Below, one piece after another: positions 57,084 to 64,000 of a DNA stretch of 64,000 nt. The position numbers and the translations under genes are program-made. How positions within the stretch are numbered: position 1 is the first letter of the stretch; each line of letters opens with the position of its first letter. The notes below the pieces were generated by a model. It was not told the origin of the DNA and made no database searches. It worked only from the letters and a program-made list of their open reading frames with translations. The DNA is from Anodontia alba (Eukaryota > Mollusca > Bivalvia > Lucinida > Lucinidae). Location: positions 124,810,924 through 124,874,923 of the forward strand of contig OZ024823.1 in NCBI GenBank assembly GCA_964016985.1, read 5' to 3'.

Positions 57084-57771
57084 TATGGCTGCTACGATAC
57101 AGTCAGCTCACGATACGTTATGTATCGCGATACTTGCCTAAAGATTCGATACATATCACGATACTACTTTCATGCATAAGTCCAGGAGGTCGCGGGTTCA
57201 ACCCCCGCCGAGGTCGGCAACATTCTTTCGTGGAGATTGATCATGAAATATTTTCTACGGTCATTCTCTCCTTTCCGCTGATTCAAGAAGGGCAGTTGTC
57301 AGTTTCTGGCGAAAGAATGTGCACAATACTGGTTAACCGCTTAGAGGACTAAGCCTGCCCAGTTAACGTGTGATTAGGTAAACTGACCGCGCTCAACATG
57401 ACCCCATTGGGTTGACTGGGCCGTAAAACCTCAACACAAACAAAATTCATGCATAAGTCGGAGGTTGAAAGTTTTGATACTCTTGGAAAACAGGTTCAAA
57501 ACCATCTCAGAGGTTCATTATTGTGTGAAAATGCCTGTGTAAGATGACCCATTTTGTCATATAAGTGATCAGTGTATTTCAGTAACAGTTTAGATCTTTG
57601 TAATTTGTTATAAAAATGGTCTTGAAATATGTTAAAGCTACTATTTTCTTTGGAAATTGTACTTTTAGGCGTATCGTCAGGTATTGCGATACTAGCCCCA
57701 TGATACAATACTCGTATCGTGAGAAAAATTATCGTGATATGATACAATTTTAATGAATCGTTACGCCTCTA
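57084..57771. mobile_element. hAT-like non-autonomous element with 8-bp target duplication
   Basis: TATGGCTGCTACGATAC and TCGTTACGCCTCTA are inverted ends rich in CGATAC motifs. CAATGTTG is duplicated exactly at 57076-57083 and 57772-57779. Eight-bp duplications are typical of hAT. A SINE is nested inside; the element proper is about 410 bp. Confidence 0.9.
57183..57445 (+). mobile_element. 5'-truncated SINE inside the hAT-like element
   Basis: It begins at CAGGAGGTCGCGGGTTCAAC. TTCATGCATAAGTC is duplicated at 57169-57182 and 57446-57459. Confidence 0.95.
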
Positions 57772-57799
57772 CAATGTTGTATCTAATAATTCCTGAATG

Positions 57800-57880
57800 A
57801 GTGGCAAACAGTGTATACCCTGATGAGACACCACATTTTCATCTGGGTCTACACTGTTTGTTCAGGCCTGTCAGGGCAAG
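57800..57880. repeat. CAAACAGTG hairpin without D ends
   Basis: GGCAAACAGTGTATACCCTG pairs with GGGTCTACACTGTTTG; no flanking TTAA is evident. Confidence 0.7.
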
Positions 57881-58209
57881 GTATAGTGCAGTAAAGTATA
57901 ACATATGGTAAGAGTCATGCTGAGACGACAGGTAAAATTATGACCAAATCTTCAGTGATTACTAATCGATTATCGATCACAATGGCAGGACTGATTATCA
58001 TGTTAATCATCTTTTCAACTCTGATTAGCCAGCCCTATGCACAGCACATAAATTAGAACAAAATATGTGCAAAGCATTCCAGAATATGTGCACAGCACAT
58101 ACTAGAATATATTGCTCAACACATACTAAGTATGTGCATAGTACATAACTTATGCAAATAGTACCATATGTGAAAGGTCAGTATAGGTCTGCCGGCATTA
58201 GCATTGCAG
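57881..58209. other. No gene seen; AGCACATA-rich segment
   Basis: AGCACATA/ACATACT words recur at 58035-58165. Confidence 0.6.
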
Positions 58210-58523
58210 TACAGTTGATCATTATCTGGACCTTGCTTATCTCTAATAACCGCTTATCTCGAAGTGAAAATCTTGTCCCTGGCTAAACATGAAAATCTTA
58301 CAACAGGTTAAAAAATATTGTTGAAAAGAGAAATTGGTCCACAATATCCACAATATTTTCAATATATCTCTAAACTAAAAAAGTCCAGTTACATATAAAT
58401 TTGCTAAATGTGGTTGTTGGAATTATGTTTTCCTCACTTGTGCAAATCTGATATGTGGAGCTACGGATATCTCAAAGTATTTCAAAGAGTCCCTTGGAAT
58501 TCGAGATAACGAGAGTCAACTGT
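58210..58523. mobile_element. Family P2 MITE
   Basis: TACAGTTGATCATTATCTGG and AACGAGAGTCAACTGTA with TA ends, co-linear with 42107-42435. Confidence 0.82.
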
Positions 58524-58659
58524 ACATATAATTAACAACACAGTTTAAGTATCTTAATATGTTAAGCAAAATTTAGCTTCAAGCCACCATGTTTATTATG
58601 TTAAAAGGATTCAACTGACATAAGGTGACATTTAATTTATGTGTGGTGATATTTTTCAG

Positions 58660-58783
58660 GAATTCTATTCGGCCTACAGCGATCCACTGAAGACCTTCAA
58701 GACACTGGAACTGAAAGGGGATATGCCAGAAAAGACCATCACACATAGATCATTGATGACATGCTCAGTTTTGTTCAGGAATG
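58660..58783 (+). CDS. Candidate internal exon of an unrecognised protein
   Basis: A TATTTTTCAG acceptor (AG 58658-58659) opens a 124-nt frame of 41 codons plus one base, ending at a consensus G|GTAAGC donor. The product is mixed polar and hydrophobic, beginning EFYSAYSDPLK and ending SVLFRNG, with no low-complexity bias. I see none of the window's repeat families in it. It ends in phase 1, which fits the candidate exon at 59507. I do not recognise the family. Splice sites on both sides and balanced codon use make it one of the most gene-like stretches in the window. Confidence 0.55.
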
Positions 58784-58856
58784 GTAAGCAGAAATATCTT
58801 ATATGTAAATCCCTTTTCACTTTATGATTTTATAAAATGAACCATGCATCACTTTT

Positions 58857-59095
58857 TAGACCCTGCCACACGATAATGGCGGGGTTTTATGGTTTCACGT
58901 TGGACGTCTGTCTGCGCACCCACAAATGGGTAGTTAGATGGCTAAGAATTATGGACAATTGCAATGTATTTCAGTGGGATTTTTTCCGTCCGCCACATAA
59001 ATTCAGTCTTTTATGTGGCTTTTTTACTGTTAGGTGGCCATTTTTTAGCCACATAAGTATGCTAAAATAGTGATGGTAGCCACATAACCATCCAT
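58857..59095. repeat. Dispersed repeat pieces and a TTATGTGGC hairpin
   Basis: GATAATGGCGGGGTTTTATG resembles 59430. CCACATAAATTCAGTC / TTTTATGTGGC forms a small stem near 59005. Confidence 0.55.
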
Positions 59096-59455
59096 TTGTT
59101 AGAACATCCGTCTGTCACACGTCCGTCCGTCCATCCATATTTAGTGTCCAGATGATTTCTTGAGTAAACATCAGTGGATTTTCACAAAACTTGGTATGTG
59201 TATTGATATTGTAGAGCTCTGGTTTGGAATTGCTAATGCGCAAATTTCATCAAACTTCGACAGAGTTATCTGCCCGAGACACGCCCATTTTTTCGTTTCC
59301 TGACAATAACATGTAAATGTCAGGGGATTTAACAAACTTGGTTCATGTATTGATATTAAGGAGCCCTGGTTTGGAATTGCTAATGGGCAAATTTTGTCAG
59401 TGTTTGACAGTTATCTGCCCGCAGCACGATTATGGTGGGGTATTATAGTTTAACA
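59096..59455. repeat. Dispersed repeat with AACTTGGT units
   Basis: Two ~170-bp units share CTGGTTTGGAATTGCTAATG and match 30745-30990. Confidence 0.75.
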
Positions 59456-59506
59456 TTATGCATATAATAGTGAAAAACCTGAAGCTTTGCTGTTTTATTC
59501 CTATAG

Positions 59507-59546
59507 GTGAATGGATACATCCAAAAGACATCACCCTGCCATTGAA
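59507..59546 (+). CDS. Candidate short exon continuing the 58.7-kb exon
   Basis: A TTTTATTCCTATAG acceptor (AG 59505-59506) is followed by GT GAA TGG ATA, which completes a glycine codon from the phase-1 end of the 58660-58783 exon and reads EWIHPKDITLPL. The 3' boundary is uncertain: the only nearby GT (AA|GTGTTT) is weak, and the frame stays open to about 59649 through sequence resembling a short dispersed repeat (GGGAGCAATTTTTTTTTCC). It could instead be chance. Confidence 0.33.
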
Positions 59547-60009
59547 GTGTTTCCTCCCCTTTCAATGGGGGATTACTCTTAAAGGAAAGAAATTGCTTTT
59601 ACCCACGGGAGCAATTTTTTTTTCCTTTAACAGTACACCCCTTCTTTGAAAGGTCTCACCCTATATGAACAATAGACTAATAAAAAAAACATATCCTTTT
59701 TAATTGCAGGTTTTCCATCTTCAAAGTGGAGCCCCAGAGGTGTTTTTTCTGCTTTCCAGTACCAGCTGTTAGTCAGTGATAAAACCAGCCTCTCTAGATA
59801 TGGGAATTGGATTTGTGCACTCTGCACCAACATCTAAAAGACATTTTACATGCGGACCAGGATGAGTTAATCCAATAGCAGTATAAGTATTACTGTATTG
59901 ATAAAATGAACAGAATTACAAATAACGAGCAGAACTATCGTTGTGCATGTTAATGAACTTGGCTACTACTGGACCGGACCTGATGAGTTCAATCCAAATA
60001 CAGGGTGCC

Positions 60010-60463
60010 CACTGGTCAGGGAAATCTTACTTTTTCTTCCAAGGTCAGGGAAAAGTCAGGGAATTTTGCGAAATGATCAGGGCAATTTTAAATACTAAGA
60101 AAGTCAGGGAAATTTTTAATTTTGGCCCAAACTTGTTAGGCTGTGGCAGGTATTTTATCCATTTTGAGTGACTGAAAGTCTTGTATTGTTTTTTCAGCTC
60201 ACTCCGCATTGCTACAAATTAATGCTCATTCTAGAAAATGAATGCCCAAAATTTTGACAATATTTTATTTTTTTTTTACTGAACAATTAGGGCGGTATAT
60301 TTATATGTGTTAAAATAGAATGAATCATTTATTTTCTGCAAGATGAGAAAAAGCCCATTAAATTTTCAGCATTTGGGTCAGGGAAAAATAGAATTGGGTC
60401 AGGGAAAAGTCAGTGAAATGTCGGGGAATTTTAATTCTGACTGGGGGTGGCCACTCTGAAAGC
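60010..60463. mobile_element. Element rich in GTCAGGGAAA repeats
   Basis: CAGGGTGCCCACTGGTCAGG at the left is roughly mirrored by GACTGGGGGTGGCCACTCTG. Inside, GTCAGGGAAA-type words repeat. Possible hAT-like MITE; no clear target duplication. Confidence 0.6.
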
Positions 60464-61171
60464 TCAATAAGCCATTGGCTTAACTCTGATGCAGGGTTTC
60501 AACATATTAATGGACCTCTTCAAAGACATTGTAAATGAACTATCATTGTAAAAACTATATTCACTGAAGTGAGACTGCTAACTTATGACATTCTTTTGTC
60601 AAGTGAAAGAACTATTTATATGAAATCTTTTCATTGCAGAAAGTGTCATTGTTACATGTATTAACTAGGTCTTGAAATTTGCACTTGTCAGCTCATATTT
60701 ATGAGTGAATGTTCTTTAAGGGCAAGTGAAAAAAAATCAAACGGCTTGCCCAACAGGACAGGTATGTTTTTTCACAGTAAGGGTAAATAGTGAAAAATTT
60801 GGATTACCTAGCATAATTACAAAGTTCTAAAAGTCACTCCAAAATGTCACAAAAAGATGTCAAAATCTGCTGACAAGTTAAAATTTCAATTCTGGAAGGT
60901 GTCTGTTAGAGTTTACTATTCCGCAGCAAAACAGCAACAGTAAACCCCGCTTCAATACGTGAACTAAATTTCATGACTTTATGGACAGGTTGGTTTTTAG
61001 TACCAAATATAAGACTAAGGATGAGTACAGCTTAAGGGCAAGTAACAATTTGAGGCCACTTGCCCTACAGGAGGAGTTAGTTCAAGAAAAAATTTTCAGC
61101 CCTGAATAATTTAACACCAGATAGTCCAGTGATGAAACTTTGTAGAACTGCAGATTTTTTTTTTTTTTTTT
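60464..61171. other. No gene seen
   Basis: AGGGCAAGTGA words recur at 60720 and 61035. A TTTTCATTGCAG acceptor-like site at 60629-60640 has only a short frame after it. Confidence 0.5.
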
Positions 61172-62535
61172 AGCTCACCTGGACTGAAGGCTCATGGGGA
61201 GCTTATAGGGCGGTAGTCCATTCTTCATCCATCAGTCATCCGTCAGTATCTTTAATCAGTTATATCTGCAGTCTGAAGGCCAATCTAAATCATTTCTCAT
61301 CTATAGCATGCCTTTGGTGGAGCTTCACTTTTCATGGTAACCCAATGAAAACCTTGGATGCTATAGCAACCAAAAAGTCCCGTACACATATTGTGGTGAA
61401 AATGTTGTCCAAGCAGCGTGCAACAGCGACTTTGTTTTATGATCAGATCTATATCAAACTTGCTATTAATGAAGCTGGACATAAATCTTGCACAAGTTTT
61501 CAACCAGATCAGACTACTTGCATGAGTTACCTGCTCTTTCAGACTCCCAGAGATGTAATATGGCAAAAATATAGTCTGGCTGATAGAGACTTCATTAAAC
61601 TACATGTATCTCAAAAACTATTGAAGCTAGAGCTTTGGAACTTGATGAATAGACTGGTAGTGATGAGTAGACGATCTGATTAACTTTTGAAATAATTTTA
61701 AAAAATTACTTCATGAGTTATGGTCCTTTGTAATTTTGGACAATCTATGTTTTGAGCAGAAATATGAAAAATATCAAAGATTTTTATCTGAAGATTTTAA
61801 GTTTTTGGAGATAGAATTTTCTATATATTTGAATAAGCGTGTTTTCGTAATGGCATTAGCGATGTCTGTATTTTAAATGCAGATATCTGAATTTCAGCTA
61901 CACAAGATGTATCTCTCATTGAAATGAAGCAGAATATTTAAAAAATTGTTGGAAAATAAAAATATTTCATGAGTAATGGCCCTTTGTAACTTTGGGCAAT
62001 TTTTCCTTGCCAGCAAAATATCTCTCAAACTTTTTCCCTTGCCAGCAAAAGATCTCAAAAACTATTGAAGCTAGCGCCTCATAACTTGATGAATAGATTC
62101 GTAGATTAGAAGTTGACCTGATTAACTTTTAAAAACGTTTAAGGAATTATGACCCTGTGTAGATTGGGCCATTTTTACCTTGTATTATCTTTAGAGGCAA
62201 GCATATGGTTGGGGGGGTGGGGGGGGGGGGGGGGGGCGGCATAGTGTCTTTTTTTAAACACAATTTCTAGTTATCAAATTGTTCATCAGACAGGCAGGTA
62301 ATGAGGACGGTCATAAAACCTTGGATGAGTTTGAGTTTGTCTTGTGGATTTGCACCAAGATTGTTCAATTTATAAGCCTGGGGGTTGTTTGTTTAGAACC
62401 GTCATGTGTCTTTTTAAAATAAAATTTATAGAAAAATCTTGAACAGTCTAGTTTTGTGAAACTTCAAAATTACATGTAAGTATGTAAATCTGTTAAGCTC
62501 AGGTGAACACTACAGACCATTATTGTTCTCTTTTT
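61172..62535. mobile_element. AGCTCACCTG-type repeat element with internal units
   Basis: It starts TAGCTCACCTGGACTGAAGG and ends AAGCTCAGGTGAACAC. An AACTATTGAAGCTAG ... TTATGGTCCTTTGTAA unit recurs at about 61610 and 62050. A half family A copy and a poly-G run (62209-62237) lie inside. The 112-codon frame at 61345-61683 is within it. Confidence 0.65.
61741..61852 (-). mobile_element. Half family A MITE
   Basis: It begins inside the core (CAATCTATGTTTTGAGCAG) and ends CGTGTTTTCGTAATG; the other half is absent. Confidence 0.88.
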
Positions 62536-63214
62536 TTTTTTTTTTTTTTTGTTTCATAGAATGACAGTGGATTGAAGCACTGTTCTGTTGATAATTCTTG
62601 TAAGAATCACCATTGAACAGTTTCATTTCTTTATTTGTATCAGGTTTCATCACTGAGTTATTACTGTGTGTTAAAAGGCACTAACTGCAATGAAAAGACT
62701 TCTATAAACGGTTCTTTCATACAATGTATGACAAAAGAATTATACATGTGTCATGTCTTATTATCTTATACTTGGCACCATCAGTAGTCTAGTCCTATAA
62801 TCTTATATGGAATAAAAAAAAAGAAAAAAAAATATTTGTTCACTTTCTCTTGCTAAAATAATCTGTAGAAAAGAGAAGCATTTTATGATAATAATTCTGG
62901 AGTTTATCTAATTCTTAACTGTTGAAATTCTTATTTACAAAGAATTAGTTTATTCTCTTATAGATTACTTCTGTTATAAATGAGATACAGTAACCTTGCA
63001 TGTGAATCCAGGAACTGTCAGTAACTGCTTCCCTCATCTACAGATGAGTTTTATTTCAATGCAGCATAATGCTACCACTTTAGAACTGTCTGTATTCGCA
63101 GAATGACAGATTGGTTTGCACATATTGCCATAATTTGTGACTAGTTTAAAATTCATTTGGACAAGTGTTTTTTATAGGTCATTTCATTGTTTTTTATGGT
63201 GGCTCGTTTGGGTT
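62536..63214. other. No gene seen; poly-T at 62532-62550
   Basis: Acceptor-like TTTGTTTCATAG near 62560 and CCCTCATCTACAG near 63043 lead only to very short frames. Confidence 0.5.
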
Positions 63215-63660
63215 AAAACCAATTTAATACAGATATCTATATTTAAAATGCAGATATCTGCATTTAAATAAAGGTATCTGCATTTAAATGCAGCTACCTA
63301 CATTAAATGCACATATCTGTATTTCAAATACAGAGTATTTATACGTATTTGAAATGCAGATATCTCTTTTTGGTTCTTTAATGGACATGTCTGAATTTGA
63401 ATCATAGATATCTGCATTTTAATTACAGATGTCTGCGTTTCAAATGCAGATATTTCTATTTAAGTAAGATATAAGTACATTTTAGAAACTCGGGTAACTG
63501 TTTTTGAAATACAGATATCTTTATTTGAAATAATCTCTAATTGAAATACGGATATCTATGATTATTATTCAAATAAAATATATCTGCCGTTCAAATAGAG
63601 ATGCCTGTATGTCTAATACAGATATCTGTATTTCAAATACAGAAATCTTTATTTATAGAA
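63215..63660. repeat. GATATC-rich degenerate array, second copy
   Basis: AATGCAGATATCTGCATTTA-type modules as at 15700-16140. Confidence 0.88.
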
Positions 63661-63787
63661 ACTACAGATAACTGTAATTTTAAATGCAAAGTTCTCTTAA
63701 GAACCTGATTATTTTCAACTTTTATTTTCAACATAATTAATAGTCCCTTGCAGCCTACTAGGCTTCCCTTAAACTCGGACAACAGCA

Positions 63788-63872
63788 GGTAGCTCAGTGG
63801 TGAGTCCAATATCCTCAAGTGCTGGAGATACGTTCAATCTCGGCCATTGGCGAGAGAAAAAAAAACAACAAA
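63788..63872 (+). mobile_element. Third tRNA-like SINE head with A-rich tail
   Basis: Box A-like GGTAGCTCAGTGGTGAG and box B-like CGTTCAATCTC, then an A-rich tail from about 63856. Confidence 0.65.
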
Positions 63873-63926
63873 AAAAAAAAACAATAATAAATGGAATCCG
63901 AACACGTTTTCCTTTGTGATTTGCAG

Positions 63927-64000
63927 GGACGACATAATAACTGTGCAGTCTTTGCTGGGGCCCTCTCTGGCTTTTGCATGGAAAATCAAGTACCCATGTG
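63927..64000 (+). CDS. Candidate exon start cut by the window edge
   Basis: A pyrimidine-rich tract ending GATTTGCAG (AG 63925-63926) precedes 74 non-repetitive bases that run off the window. Two of the three frames are open throughout, one reading GRHNNCAVFAG and the other DDIITVQSLLG; the third stops at once. It could be the next exon of the plus-strand gene at 58.7-59.5 kb, but the phase cannot be fixed. Confidence 0.38.

Noticed and set aside
61345..61683. 112-codon plus-strand frame
   Set aside because: It lies in a dispersed AGCTCACCTG-type repeat whose second unit near 62050 breaks the frame.

Overview
The window looks like repeat-dense nuclear DNA of an animal, most probably a marine clam-like bivalve. 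It has no dense genes, operons or ribosome binding sites. It is AT-rich with abundant microsatellites, many short palindromic non-autonomous DNA transposons (MITEs), tRNA-derived SINEs and relics of an L1/Tx1-type LINE. The bivalve assignment rests on the style of the MITEs and of the long-unit tandem repeats, which I associate with clam genomes from memory; no diagnostic gene confirms it.

Protein-coding content is very small. On the minus strand two exons encode cysteine-stabilised alpha/beta (CSab, defensin-like) domains: 30270-30502 holds two domains in tandem, and 50185-50343 holds one, in an exon with phase 1 at both ends. On the plus strand at the right edge, 58660-58783 and 59507-59546 are candidate exons in compatible phase for a protein I do not recognise, and 63927-64000 begins with a good splice acceptor. 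A LINE relic (endonuclease C-terminus plus reverse transcriptase, with stops, frameshifts and a deletion) lies at about 11195-12905. I regard the other open reading frames as chance readings of repeats.

The dominant feature is a community of hairpin MITEs, given local names here. Family A (ends CATYACGAAAAC, a ~66-bp palindromic core) has 20 copies. Family B carries GCGAAGACTCTGATCAG-type hairpins. Family C begins GCCCAGTTGTTC and family E begins CCCCGAGGTTATAA; both sit in CCWGG-like 5-bp duplications. Family D has TTAA at the ends and CCC/GGG termini (piggyBac-like) in four terminal subfamilies, D1-D4. Family P is pogo/Tigger-like with TA targets, in two subfamilies, P1 and P2. K, L and I are smaller families, H is a longer dispersed repeat, and J is a single 367-bp foldback. 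A hAT-like element at 57084-57771 has an exact 8-bp target duplication and contains a SINE with its own 14-bp duplication.

Layout: 0-2.3 kb MITEs and microsatellites; 2.3-5 kb a ~145-bp satellite array; 6-9.7 kb two GC-rich tandem arrays holding a SINE and a family E MITE; 11.2-12.9 kb the LINE; 13.9-16.2 kb low complexity and a GATATC-rich array; 17-50 kb dense, nested MITEs; 46.6-48.5 kb a ~175-bp array with a recent ~876-bp duplication; 50-55 kb the single-domain exon, P and E MITEs, and a 2.1-kb segment bounded by inverted repeats; 55-64 kb SINEs, the hAT element, plus-strand exons and a second GATATC array. The nests give a relative insertion order, and several families with unrelated ends share the same internal hairpin cores.
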